NCBI GenBank assembly: GCA_039989895.1
Contig: JBDXGY010000006.1
Location: forward strand, 434,001 to 498,000
Length of the DNA: 64,000 bases
DNA from: Hyphomicrobiales bacterium
GTDB taxonomy: Bacteria; Pseudomonadota; Alphaproteobacteria; Rhizobiales; JACESI01
Direction of reading: 5' to 3'
Both the position numbers and the translations under genes were made by a program. Under the pieces are notes generated by a model, which searched no databases, was not told the DNA's origin, and was given only the letters and a program-made list of their open reading frames with translations. Positions within the stretch are counted from its first letter, which is position 1, and each line of letters opens with the position of its first letter. Shown in pieces: positions 1 to 10,836 of the stretch.

Positions 1-526
1 GACCTGAGATGGTGTCAACCATCAAAAGGGCAGGGTGATTGGCTTTGTCTATGGCAGCCCGCACAGCGGCAATCGGAGAGACCGAACCTGTTGATGTCTC
101 ATTGTGCACCACGCAGACCGCTTTAATTTCATGGTTTTTGTCTTCGCTGAGATAGGCCTCAATCTGATCAGGATCAGCACCACCGCGCCAATCTCCTTCA
201 ATAAATTCAGGTTTCACACCCATGCGCTCAGCGAGCTTTTTCCATAGAGTGGCGAAATGGCCTGTTTCAAACATTAAAACACGATCGCCGGGCGACAACA
301 CATTCACAAGAGCTGCCTCCCATGCGCCAGTTCCAGAAGCTGGATACATGAACACATGGCTTTCGGTTTGGAATATTTTCTTCAATCCTTCGAGTGCTTT
401 TGATCCCACGGCGGCAAAATCAGGCCCTCGATGATCGATCGTTTGTTGAGAGATTGCTCTCAAAACACGATCGGGCGCAGAACTTGGTCCTGGTATTTGT
501 AAAAAATGTCGACCAGGCTGCCTCAT
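1..526 (-). CDS. Class V aminotransferase (serine/alanine-glyoxylate type), 3' end outside window
   Basis: PLP-dependent transaminase of the class V (AGXT/SgaA/PucG) family, of which only the N-terminal ~175 residues are in the window. Reading the minus strand from ATG at 526 gives MRQPGRHFLQIPGPSSAPDR, then RAISQQTIDHRGPDF, YPASGTGAWEAAL, a GDWRGGADP segment and VVHNETSTGS, all typical of the glyoxylate aminotransferase fold. The PLP lysine lies beyond the window. It is divergent from the FAD/Fe-S oxidase at 650 with a 123-bp shared promoter region, so the two are probably co-regulated. Family members use serine, alanine or ureidoglycine as amino donor with glyoxylate as usual acceptor; the donor here cannot be told. 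Cysteine-desulfurase-like alternatives are less likely given the N-terminal motif. Confidence 0.85.
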   Translation of the reverse strand, partial: MRQPGRHFLQIPGPSSAPDRVLRAISQQTIDHRGPDFAAVGSKALEGLKKIFQTESHVFMYPASGTGAWEAALVNVLSPGDRVLMFETGHFATLWKKLAERMGVKPEFIEGDWRGGADPDQIEAYLSEDKNHEIKAVCVVHNETSTGSVSPIAAVRAAIDKANHPALLMVDTISG

Positions 527-605
527 GGGTTTTCCTTTTCGTTCTTGCAAAGTGCTAATATGCTTTCAAAGCTATTGCAGACGTTGTTTCATTGTGCATA
601 TTTAA

Positions 606-619
606 TTTTGTATTCAAAA
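606..619. promoter_or_regulatory. Candidate GntR/FCD-type operator in divergent promoter
   Basis: The sequence TTTTG-TATT-CAAAA is a perfect 5-4-5 inverted repeat. Its core TTGTATTCAA differs by one base from TTGTATACAA, a core typical of FCD-subfamily GntR operators such as VanR. It lies about 30 bp before the TTG start at 650 and about 80 bp before the divergent aminotransferase. A GntR/FCD regulator is encoded in the same cluster at 3584, which makes local regulation plausible. Binding is inferred only. Confidence 0.4.
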
Positions 620-649
620 AACAGTCAAGCGAAAAGTTAGGTTTATTTA

Positions 650-3556
650 TTGAGCTTTATTTCAGGATCAGTTTTAGAGCGTCGCCTTAGACAAGAAATT
701 GAAGGTGAGGCTCACTTTGGTGCCTTTGATCTGGGGCGCTATTCCACGGATGCGTCAATTTATCAGATGATGCCGACTGGTGTTGTGATCCCAAAAAATA
801 CTGCTGATATTGAAAAAGCAATCAAAATCGCCCGAGAAGAGGGAATTCCAATACTCCCTCGTGGTGGCGGCACCTCGCAGAGTGGGCAGACGGTCAATCA
901 TGCATTGGTTATTGATAATAGCCGTCATCTCAACAAAATACTTGAACTTGATGTCCAAGGTCGCCGCTGCGTTGTGGAGCCGGGCATTGTGCTTGATGAT
1001 CTAAACCGCGCTTTAAAGCCACACGGCCTTTGGTTCCCAATAGACGTCTCCACGGCCTCGCGCGCCACTATTGGTGGGATGGCTGGAAATAACTCATGTG
1101 GTGGGCGTTCATTACGCTATGGCAAAATGCGCGATAATGTTTTGTCTGTTGATGGCATTCTAGCTGATGGCACGGCTATGCACTTTGGGTCGGTGGATAA
1201 AATGCGCGAGAGTGAGTTTGTTCAATCCATGCTGGATCTGGGTGCGCGTGAAGCGGATGAAATTTCGGCGAAATTCCCAAAAGTACAGCGCCGTGTTGGC
1301 GGCTATAACATTGATGCCTTGATCCCATCTAATACCCCTGTAAATCTCGCCCACCTTCTTGTTGGTTCAGAGGGAACGCTTGCTTATTCTACAGCGATTG
1401 AATTGAAGCTATCGCCGCTCCCTGGTGCGAAGGTGATGGGGATTTGCCATTTTCCTACTTTCTATCAGGCGATGGAAGCACCACAGCATCTTGTAAAACT
1501 TGGGCCGCAAGCGGTTGAACTGGTTGATGCCACAATGATCGGTTTAGCGCGCGATATTTCTATGTTTAAAAAGACTATGGATGAGTTTGTGCGCGGCGAA
1601 CCGGAAGCTCTACTTCTAGTGGAATTTGCCGAAGGCAGTGACGCTAAGAATTTACAAAAATTGGAAGAGCTTGAAGATTGCATGAGCGACCTTGGCTTTT
1701 CATGGAAGGCTGAAGGTAACCAATGGGGCGGCGTAGTTTCGGTGACGGACAATCGCCTACAAGGCGATATTGCTGAGGTGCGCAAATCCGGCTTGAATAT
1801 TATGATGTCTATGAAGGAGGCTGGAAAACCGATTTCTTTTGTTGAAGATTGTGCTGTTGAATTGCCCGATCTTGCCTATTACACGGAACGTCTGACGAAG
1901 ATATTTGAAAAGCACGGCACGCGCGGCACATGGTATGCTCATGCTTCTGTCGGTTGCTTGCACGTGCGCCCTGTTCTCAACATGAAACTGGATCAAGACA
2001 TCAAGACAATGCGTTCGATTGCCGAAGAATGTTTTGAGATGGTGAAATATTATAAGGGCTCTCACTCCGGTGAGCATGGCGATGGCATTGTGCGTTCCGA
2101 ATTTCATAAAATGATGTTCGGTGAACAGATGATTCAAAACTTTAATGAAGTTAAGCAACATTTTGATAGTAATAACATTTTCAATCCTAGAAAAATAGTT
2201 GATCCACCGAAAATGGATGATCGAACACTGTTTCGCTATGGGCCTGATTATAGTGTCAAAGATTTCAAAACAGAGCTTGATTGGTCACCGTGGCCGGGGT
2301 CTGCTGGGGGGTTTCAAGGCGCGATTGAAATGTGCAATAACAATGGTGCCTGCCGTAAAATCAAGGGTGGTGTCATGTGTCCGTCTTATCGCGTTACCCG
2401 CGATGAACGTGACGTTACACGTGGGCGAGCCAATAGCCTGCGCCTTGCTATTTCCGGACAACTTGGCGAGGGCGCTCTGACCTCGGATGAGATGCGGGAT
2501 ACCATGAAGCTGTGTGTTTCCTGCAAGGGCTGTAAACGCGAATGCCCAACGGGTGTTGATATGGCTCGCATGAAGATTGAAGTCACAGCCGCCCGCGCTA
2601 ATGAATATGGTCTAAGCCTGCACGATAAGTTGGTTGGCTATCTGCCACGCTATGCACCCTATGCCTCAAAAGTGGCGGCGCTTATGAATTTGCGCGACAA
2701 GATACCTGGCCTCGCTAAATTGCTTGAAAGCACCACAGGATTTACGGCCAAAAGAAGACTACCAAAATGGCATAACAAAGCTTTTCGTGATGAAGAAGTG
2801 GTGCCGAATGATAATCCGCAAGCCGTGTTATTTGCCGATACATTTAATCGCTATTTTGAACCTGAAAACCTGCGTGCGACAATTAACGTTTTGAAGGCGG
2901 GGAATATCGCATTCGATATTGCGCGACCAACCAAAGGTGAAAGGCCGCTTTGTTGCGGGCGCACACTCTTGTCAGTGGGGCGCATTGAAGAAGCGCGCAA
3001 AGAGGCAAAAAGATTGATTGACGCTCTGCTCCCTTTTGCAAAAAAAGGTGTGCCAATTATCGGGTTAGAGCCAAGCTGTTTATTGAGCCTACGCGATGAA
3101 TTGCCTGCCCTTTTGCCGGGTGAGGATGCAGCGCTTGTCGCTGAATATGCCAAGATGTTGGAAGAGTTTATCGCTGATAAAAGCGAGGCAGGAACAATCA
3201 AATTGCCATTAGATGCGCCTGCGAAGAAAATTATGCTGCATGGTCATTGCTATCAAAAGGCAATGGGTGTTGTCTCAGATATTCAAAAGACGCTGGCGCT
3301 TTTGCCTGAAACGCAAGTCGAGCTTGTTGAAACAAGCTGCTGCGGCATGGCTGGTTCATTCGGTTATGCCAATGAGACGCATGATATTTCCATGCAAATG
3401 GGTGAACTTGATTTGCTGCCTGCCGTGCGAGCCGCGGATTTTGACACCATCGTGGTGGCTGATGGCACCTCTTGTAGACATCAAATAGTGGATGGAACGG
3501 GTAGAAATGCCATTCATGTGGCTCGTGTTATAGAAATGGCCTTAAAAAAAGGGTAG
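650..3556 (+). CDS. FAD-linked oxidase with C-terminal Fe-S/CCG domains (GlcD-GlpC fusion, YdiJ type)
   Basis: A 968-residue soluble or membrane-associated 2-hydroxyacid dehydrogenase-like protein. The N-terminal half is a PCMH-type FAD domain (PRGGGTSQSGQ, GMAGNNSCGGRS, LVGSEGTLAYS) followed by the FAD-oxidase C domain (HASVGCLHVRP, GEHGDGIVRSEF, NPRKIVDPP). The C-terminal part holds ferredoxin-like cysteines (CNNNGACRK...CPSYR and CVSCKGCKRECP) and two CCG-type motifs (CCGRTLL, CCGMAGSFG). This order matches the large D-lactate/2-hydroxyglutarate dehydrogenase family that passes electrons to quinones. The start is TTG, with a weak AAGTTAGG upstream. The gene is followed after 27 bp by the GntR regulator, consistent with one transcript. 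The true substrate is not evident. Confidence 0.9.
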   Translation: MSFISGSVLERRLRQEIEGEAHFGAFDLGRYSTDASIYQMMPTGVVIPKNTADIEKAIKIAREEGIPILPRGGGTSQSGQTVNHALVIDNSRHLNKILELDVQGRRCVVEPGIVLDDLNRALKPHGLWFPIDVSTASRATIGGMAGNNSCGGRSLRYGKMRDNVLSVDGILADGTAMHFGSVDKMRESEFVQSMLDLGAREADEISAKFPKVQRRVGGYNIDALIPSNTPVNLAHLLVGSEGTLAYSTAIELKLSPLPGAKVMGICHFPTFYQAMEAPQHLVKLGPQAVELVDATMIGLARDISMFKKTMDEFVRGEPEALLLVEFAEGSDAKNLQKLEELEDCMSDLGFSWKAEGNQWGGVVSVTDNRLQGDIAEVRKSGLNIMMSMKEAGKPISFVEDCAVELPDLAYYTERLTKIFEKHGTRGTWYAHASVGCLHVRPVLNMKLDQDIKTMRSIAEECFEMVKYYKGSHSGEHGDGIVRSEFHKMMFGEQMIQNFNEVKQHFDSNNIFNPRKIVDPPKMDDRTLFRYGPDYSVKDFKTELDWSPWPGSAGGFQGAIEMCNNNGACRKIKGGVMCPSYRVTRDERDVTRGRANSLRLAISGQLGEGALTSDEMRDTMKLCVSCKGCKRECPTGVDMARMKIEVTAARANEYGLSLHDKLVGYLPRYAPYASKVAALMNLRDKIPGLAKLLESTTGFTAKRRLPKWHNKAFRDEEVVPNDNPQAVLFADTFNRYFEPENLRATINVLKAGNIAFDIARPTKGERPLCCGRTLLSVGRIEEARKEAKRLIDALLPFAKKGVPIIGLEPSCLLSLRDELPALLPGEDAALVAEYAKMLEEFIADKSEAGTIKLPLDAPAKKIMLHGHCYQKAMGVVSDIQKTLALLPETQVELVETSCCGMAGSFGYANETHDISMQMGELDLLPAVRAADFDTIVVADGTSCRHQIVDGTGRNAIHVARVIEMALKKG

Positions 3557-3583
3557 TTAGATAAAAAAAGGTAACGCAACAAA

Positions 3584-4252
3584 ATGAACGTCCAAAGCTC
3601 AATTCAAACGATCTCAAGAAAGTCCTTGCACGAAGAACTCGTGGAGCGTCTACAAAATTTGATTGTGGAAGGTGTTTTGGCCCCCGGTGAAAAGTTTCCT
3701 GAAAAAGATCTTTGTTTGCAATTTGGCGTTTCGCGCACACCAATGCGAGAGGCGCTCAAGGTTTTAGCCGCCGATGGATTGATAATTCTGGAGCCAAACC
3801 GAGGCGCTTGGGTGAGCCGCATCACGATTGAGGAATTACAAGAAGTATTCCCCATCTTGGCGGTTTTAGAAGGACTTTCGGGTGAATTAGCCTGTGCCAA
3901 TATCACCGATGAAGAAATAAAAGCGATTAGAACTCTCCACAATGAAATGCTGACCCATTTTAAAGATCGCAATATTACAGAATATTTCCGCACCAATCAG
4001 GAAATACACGAGGCGATTATCAAAGCAGCCCGTAATACCACTTTGGAGTTTCAGCATCGTGGTCTTGCTGTTCGCGCACGAAGAGCTCGTTTTGTCGCCA
4101 ATATTTCGGATGAGCGCTGGCAGGTAGCCGTTGATGAGCATGAGAGAATGATTAATGCTCTCGAAGCTCGTGATGGTGCGCGGTTAAGTGAAATTTTAAA
4201 GCAGCATCTTGAAAATAAATTCGAAAGCGTACGCAAACAAATGGAAGCCTAA
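3584..4252 (+). CDS. GntR-family transcriptional regulator with FCD domain
   Basis: A 222-residue repressor/activator of the FadR-FCD subfamily. Residues ~15-80 form the winged helix-turn-helix (LVERLQNLIVEG, FPEKDLCLQFGVSRTPMREA, LIILEPNRGAWVS). The rest is an all-helical FCD ligand domain with metal-type histidines (EIHEAIIKAARN and VDEHERMINAL). The ATG follows AAGGTAA with good spacing. Position between the FAD/Fe-S oxidase and the creatininase-like gene suggests it responds to an organic acid of that pathway. A palindromic candidate operator lies at 606-619. Confidence 0.92.
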   Translation: MNVQSSIQTISRKSLHEELVERLQNLIVEGVLAPGEKFPEKDLCLQFGVSRTPMREALKVLAADGLIILEPNRGAWVSRITIEELQEVFPILAVLEGLSGELACANITDEEIKAIRTLHNEMLTHFKDRNITEYFRTNQEIHEAIIKAARNTTLEFQHRGLAVRARRARFVANISDERWQVAVDEHERMINALEARDGARLSEILKQHLENKFESVRKQMEA

Positions 4253-4310
4253 TCCTGTTTTCATAGACATGGATAGCAGCACTCAATAGTATTTATGCGA
4301 AGGTGAATTC

Positions 4311-5057
4311 ATGCAATTGCAGCTCTCTACATGGCAGGAAGTGGACGCATACCTTGAGCGTAGCCAGACCATCATTCTGCCAATTGGTTCCACTGAGCAG
4401 CATGGTCCAACCGGCTTAATGGGAACTGATGCACTTTGCCCTGAAGCATTGGCTAAAGCTGTGGGTGATGAGACCGGCGTGATGGTTGGCCCGACATTTG
4501 CCATAGGCATGGCGCAACATCATTTGGGCTTTGCAGGTACAATGACGCTGCGGCCATCTACGATTATTGCTATGCTGCTAGACGCGGTCAATTCATTGAC
4601 CTTGCACGGTTTTAACAAGTTCTATTTTCTTAATGGCCACGGCGGTAATATAGCCACATTATCCGCTGCTTTTTCTGAAATCTACGCACAAACAAGCCTC
4701 AATCCGGCGGATAGCGACAAGTCAGCACTTCGCTGCAAACAGCGCAACTGGTGGGATGGCAAACGTTTTCAGGCTCTGTCCAAGGAGTTGTATGGGGCGT
4801 CTGAAGGAGGCCATGCAACATGTTCAGAAATATCTCTAACCAATTACCTCTTTCCAGATCAGGTGAAAGAGGCAAAGCTAGACCCAGAAACCGCACCTTA
4901 TGGGCCGATTTATGATGCTGCTGATTTTCGCTCGCGTTTTCCTGATGGGCGTATGGGATCAAAGCCCTCGCTTTGTTCCGTTGCAGATGGGGAGCGCATA
5001 TTTGATGCGGCACGCCAAGATATTTTGGATGATCTTAGTAGCTCGTTTTCTAGCTAG
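4311..5057 (+). CDS. Creatininase-family amidohydrolase
   Basis: A 248-residue metal-dependent hydrolase of the creatininase superfamily. Diagnostic motifs are ILPIGSTEQHGPTG with the downstream Asp (MGTDALCP), the FLNGHGGN metal motif at ~residues 104-111, and SEGGHATCSEIS. Family members open cyclic amides (creatinine), deformylate, or act on peptide precursors (MftE), so the reaction cannot be assigned. No mycofactocin genes are visible. It closes the oxidase-GntR unit, 58 bp after the regulator, with GAAGGTG before ATG. It ends 2 bp from the convergent copper ATPase stop. Confidence 0.85.
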   Translation: MQLQLSTWQEVDAYLERSQTIILPIGSTEQHGPTGLMGTDALCPEALAKAVGDETGVMVGPTFAIGMAQHHLGFAGTMTLRPSTIIAMLLDAVNSLTLHGFNKFYFLNGHGGNIATLSAAFSEIYAQTSLNPADSDKSALRCKQRNWWDGKRFQALSKELYGASEGGHATCSEISLTNYLFPDQVKEAKLDPETAPYGPIYDAADFRSRFPDGRMGSKPSLCSVADGERIFDAARQDILDDLSSSFSS

Positions 5058-5059
5058 AC

Positions 5060-7420
5060 TTAGAGCTGAATTTTCCTCAACCTAAGGGCGTTGGTGATAA
5101 CGCATAGTGAGGAGAGGCTCATCGCTGCTGCGGCCAGCATGGGTGAGAGTAAAAGCCCAAAGGCTGGATATAAAACACCTGCCGCGATTGGAACTCCCAA
5201 AGTATTGTAAGCGAAGGCGAAAAACAGATTCTGTTTGATGTTTCTAATAGTCGCACCCGCCAGTTTTCGAGCTTTGATAATACCGGTGATGTCACCTTTT
5301 AAAAGCGTGATGCCAGCACTTTCAACAGCCACATCTGCCCCAGTGCCCATGGCAATGCCAACATCCGCGCTTGCAAGGGCAGGCGCATCATTGACGCCGT
5401 CGCCCGCCATGGCAACTTTACGTCCAGCCTGCCGCAGCTCATCAACCAACGCTTTTTTATCTTCCGGCAGCACGCCAGCACGCACCTCATCAATGCCCAA
5501 TTCTTTGGCGACTGCAAGGGCGGTTTTTTCATTGTCACCGGTTGCCATAATAATGCTGAGGCCAGAGGCGCGAAGGTCTTTGATTGCTTGTGCCGCTGTT
5601 GGTTTAATCGGATCACTAACGGCGATAATACCCGCAAACTTGTCGTCTACAGCGATATAGATGGCCGTCTTGCCCATTTTGTTCAAAAGGTCTGCGTGAT
5701 TTTGCCCATCATTTAATGCCACGCCAAGTTGTTTCATCAAGGCCACATTGCCAAGGCCAACAGCTTTGCCACTGACAATGCCTGTCACACCCTTGCCGGT
5801 AATCGATTGGAAGTCTTTGGGGTGTGTCAGTTTGGCTTTATGTTCTTTTGCGGCTTTCACAATGGCGTCGGCCAGTGGATGTTCTGATCCACGCTCCAGT
5901 GACGCGGCATGTGAGAGGAGGTCGCCTTCATCAAAGCCGTTAAAAGGCACGATATCGCTCACGCTTGGGCGGCCCTCGGTCAAAGTCCCAGTTTTATCAA
6001 TCACCAATGTGTCAACATGGGCCATTAATTCCAGAGCTTCGGCATCCTTTATCAAAACACCAAGCTGCGCCCCGCGTCCTGTTGCGGTCATGATAGACAT
6101 GGGCGTAGCCAATCCCAAGGCACAGGGACAGGCGATGATCAGTACAGACACGGCAGATATAATGGCAAAGACAAAAGCCGGTTCAGGCCCGATGGAGAGC
6201 CAGATGAAAAAAGCAAGAAGCGCGATGGCAACCACGGTCGGCACAAAGTAAGAGGCAACCCGATCAGCAAGGCTTTGGATGGGTGCGCGTGAGCGTTGGG
6301 CACTGGCCACCATCTCAACAATGCGCGCAAGCATGGTTTCTCTACCAACCTTGTCAGCCTCTATGATAAGAGAGCCATTTTTGTTGATCGTACCGCTAGT
6401 CACCTTGTCGCCAGTTTGTTTTTCAACCGGTAGAGGTTCGCCGCTAATCAGGCTTTCATCAATGAAAGACACCCCCTCAAGGACAATAGCGTCGACGGGT
6501 ACATTGTCGCCCGGTCGCACGCGCAGCCTGTCTCCTTTGATAATATTATCAAGCGGCGCGTCATATTCATCGCCATCAGGGGTGATGCGCCGCGCGATCT
6601 TGGGCGCAAGGTCCATAAGGGCGCGAATGGCATCGCCTGCGCGTTCGCGCGCGCGAAGCTCTAATACTTGTCCCACAAACACAAGGGTAATAATGACCAC
6701 TGCTGCCTCAAAATAAACCGGTACATGACCACCTGCTTGTTGGAGGGTTGCGGGGAAAAGGGCGGGGAAAAATGTGGCAATCACACTATAGGTATAGGCA
6801 GCGCCAACACCGAGCATAATCAAGGTCCACATGTTGAAGTTGCGGGTTTTAAGAGAGGTCCAGCCGCGCTGGAAAAACGGCCTTGCTGCCCAAAGTACAA
6901 CAGGCGTTGCAAGCGCAAACTCTATGAGGAGGGACGTTGATTCCCCGATCCATTGTCGAAATGGCAAGCCAACCAATGGCCCCATGGTAAGAAGAAGCAA
7001 GGGAATAGCCGCGAGGAGGCTAACCCAAAGACGGTGGGTAAAATCGATCAGCTCATGGTTGGGTTCGTCGCTGACACCGCCCATCGGCTCAAGTGCCATA
7101 CCGCAACTAGGGCAAGGCACTGGTGTCTCTTCAAGAACCTCAGGGCACATAGGGCAAATGTATTGCGCGCCTTCCTGTGGAACGACCTTTAGACGCTTAT
7201 TATTACCAGAGATATAGAAAAAGGGATCGGCTTCAAACTTGTCGTGGCAGCCTGTTGAGCAAAAATGATAGTCCTGTTCTTTGTGAACAAGCTGCGGTTT
7301 GCCGCGCCCATGTGTGACGCTCATCCCACAAACAGGATCAATAGATGTCACCTCATTAGATAATAATGAGGCGGCATCATCCGTGTTTTTCGCTGGGGTG
7401 TTTGTGAACAAAGGCTTCAT
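5060..7420 (-). CDS. Copper-transporting P1B-type ATPase with YHS and heavy-metal-binding N-terminus
   Basis: A 786-residue inner-membrane ATPase. It begins with a YHS domain (DPVCGM and CSTGCHDKFEADP, residues ~28-70) and then a Cys-rich heavy-metal-binding domain (ICPMCPEV, CPSCGMAL, ~87-113) in place of the usual HMA domain. The core has TSGTINKNG, the membrane CPC motif at 431-433 (IIACPCALGLATP), phosphorylation Asp475 in DKTGTL, HPLADAIV and GDGVNDAPALASADVG. YNTLG in the penultimate helix and MSLSS in the last helix fit Cu(I)-exporting P1B-1 pumps. No CopZ, CueR or multicopper oxidase gene is adjacent. Silver transport is an alternative. Confidence 0.92.
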   Translation of the reverse strand: MKPLFTNTPAKNTDDAASLLSNEVTSIDPVCGMSVTHGRGKPQLVHKEQDYHFCSTGCHDKFEADPFFYISGNNKRLKVVPQEGAQYICPMCPEVLEETPVPCPSCGMALEPMGGVSDEPNHELIDFTHRLWVSLLAAIPLLLLTMGPLVGLPFRQWIGESTSLLIEFALATPVVLWAARPFFQRGWTSLKTRNFNMWTLIMLGVGAAYTYSVIATFFPALFPATLQQAGGHVPVYFEAAVVIITLVFVGQVLELRARERAGDAIRALMDLAPKIARRITPDGDEYDAPLDNIIKGDRLRVRPGDNVPVDAIVLEGVSFIDESLISGEPLPVEKQTGDKVTSGTINKNGSLIIEADKVGRETMLARIVEMVASAQRSRAPIQSLADRVASYFVPTVVAIALLAFFIWLSIGPEPAFVFAIISAVSVLIIACPCALGLATPMSIMTATGRGAQLGVLIKDAEALELMAHVDTLVIDKTGTLTEGRPSVSDIVPFNGFDEGDLLSHAASLERGSEHPLADAIVKAAKEHKAKLTHPKDFQSITGKGVTGIVSGKAVGLGNVALMKQLGVALNDGQNHADLLNKMGKTAIYIAVDDKFAGIIAVSDPIKPTAAQAIKDLRASGLSIIMATGDNEKTALAVAKELGIDEVRAGVLPEDKKALVDELRQAGRKVAMAGDGVNDAPALASADVGIAMGTGADVAVESAGITLLKGDITGIIKARKLAGATIRNIKQNLFFAFAYNTLGVPIAAGVLYPAFGLLLSPMLAAAAMSLSSLCVITNALRLRKIQL

Positions 7421-7476
7421 CCTATTGGTTGATGTATATATAGAGATAAGCTTGCCTCACACCAATTTAATTTTGA

Positions 7477-8367
7477 CTATTTCTTTGCAGCGTCCCGCAC
7501 AACGCCAGCGATTTCCATAAGTTGCTTGGCAAGCGGGCTGGTCTTGCGCCAGATCATACCAATGGTGCGCGATGGCGTTGGATTTTTGAAACGGGCGATC
7601 GATACCGGCGCTGAGCGGGTTTCAACACTCACGGCCATTTCAGGTATTAAAGTAACACCAAAACCACCACCTACCATTTGAACAAGAGTGGTGAGCGAGC
7701 TGCCATCGAGCCATTCTCGTGGTAGCGATGACTGAACCGCGCAAAAGGACAGAGCCTGATCGCGAAAACAATGGCCTTCCTCGAGAAGAAGCAATCGCAT
7801 TTTACGAAGTGACTCACTATCGGGCGTGGGTTTTCCTTCATCTTCCAGATTGCGAACCAACACAAAATCTTCCTCAAAGAGGGCAACCTCAGTGAAAGAA
7901 GGTTCAGATATAGGCAGGGCCACAATAGCGGTATCAAGCTTGCCTTCGACAAGTTCTTGTATGAGCTGTTGCGTCAGAGTTTCACGCACATGAATATCAA
8001 GTCCTGCATGCATCTGCGTGAGGTTTTTGATAATGCTTGGCAACAAATAAGGCGCGACCGTTGGGATGAGACCAATACGCAAGCGACCTTCTAATTGATC
8101 GCGTGATGCGCGCGCTAAGTCTTCCAATTCATCAACTGAGCGCAAAATCTCACGGGCACGCACAGAAAACGCTTCACCAAAGGGGCTTAAACGAACCTCA
8201 CGCGCACCGCGTTCAAACAGTGTAGTTCCCAGAGAACTCTCAAGTTCTTTGATTTGCATTGATAGAGCTGGCTGTGAAATTGCACAGGCATTGGCTGCGC
8301 GCCCAAAGTGACGATGCCGAGCTAAAGCCTCGAAATAACGGAACTGTTTGAGTGTCAAATTCATCAT
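7477..8367 (-). CDS. oxyR: Hydrogen-peroxide-inducible LysR regulator OxyR
   Basis: A 296-residue LysR-family regulator with an N-terminal helix-turn-helix (FGRAANACAISQPALSMQIK). It carries the two redox cysteines of OxyR at 200 and 209 in EEGHCFRDQALSFC, matching Cys199/Cys208 of the E. coli protein. These form a disulfide when oxidised by peroxide and switch the protein to an activator. It is divergent from katG, the classic alphaproteobacterial arrangement, sharing a 225-bp promoter region. The two-cysteine motif and katG linkage make the assignment strong. Confidence 0.95.
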   Translation of the reverse strand: MMNLTLKQFRYFEALARHRHFGRAANACAISQPALSMQIKELESSLGTTLFERGAREVRLSPFGEAFSVRAREILRSVDELEDLARASRDQLEGRLRIGLIPTVAPYLLPSIIKNLTQMHAGLDIHVRETLTQQLIQELVEGKLDTAIVALPISEPSFTEVALFEEDFVLVRNLEDEGKPTPDSESLRKMRLLLLEEGHCFRDQALSFCAVQSSLPREWLDGSSLTTLVQMVGGGFGVTLIPEMAVSVETRSAPVSIARFKNPTPSRTIGMIWRKTSPLAKQLMEIAGVVRDAAKK

Positions 8368-8547
8368 AAGAATATCTTATAGGAACAATCAGAAAATACA
8401 ACTTTAACTAATGAGTTGGGTTTGCTAAATGAAGGGTAGCGAATCTAAAGGCGACAACACGTGGCGGCGTGATTTTGTATGAGGTGACGGGTTTATAAAG
8501 CCTTCGTCTCATATTCACATAAAACAGCTGTCATAAATCGTCGAACT

Positions 8548-8560
8548 TTATCTGAGATAA
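8548..8560. promoter_or_regulatory. Palindrome in the oxyR-katG intergenic region
   Basis: TTATCT-G-AGATAA is a perfect 6-1-6 palindrome ending 32 bp before the katG ATG, within the 225-bp divergent region 8368-8592. It may be a regulator site controlling katG. It does not match the spaced ATAG/CTAT OxyR pattern closely, so the bound factor is unknown. An ATAG-containing stretch (TTATAGGAAC) also lies close to the oxyR start. Confidence 0.3.
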
Positions 8561-8583
8561 AAGCCAAAAAATAAACACGTTAG

Positions 8584-10770
<2,187 letters not shown>

Positions 10771-10798
10771 GGCACATTGATAAAAACAATAGAATTTT

Positions 10799-10836
10799 AA
10801 AAGCGGCGTCTCAGTTTAGTGAGGCGCCGCTTTTTT
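10799..10836. terminator. Bidirectional rho-independent terminator between katG and phaC
   Basis: The stem AAAAGCGGCG(T)CTCA pairs with TGAG(G)CGCCGCTTTT around a short TTTAG-like loop and ends in a run of T on the plus strand. It lies between convergent katG and phaC and overlaps the phaC stop codon, so it may serve both. Confidence 0.85.
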
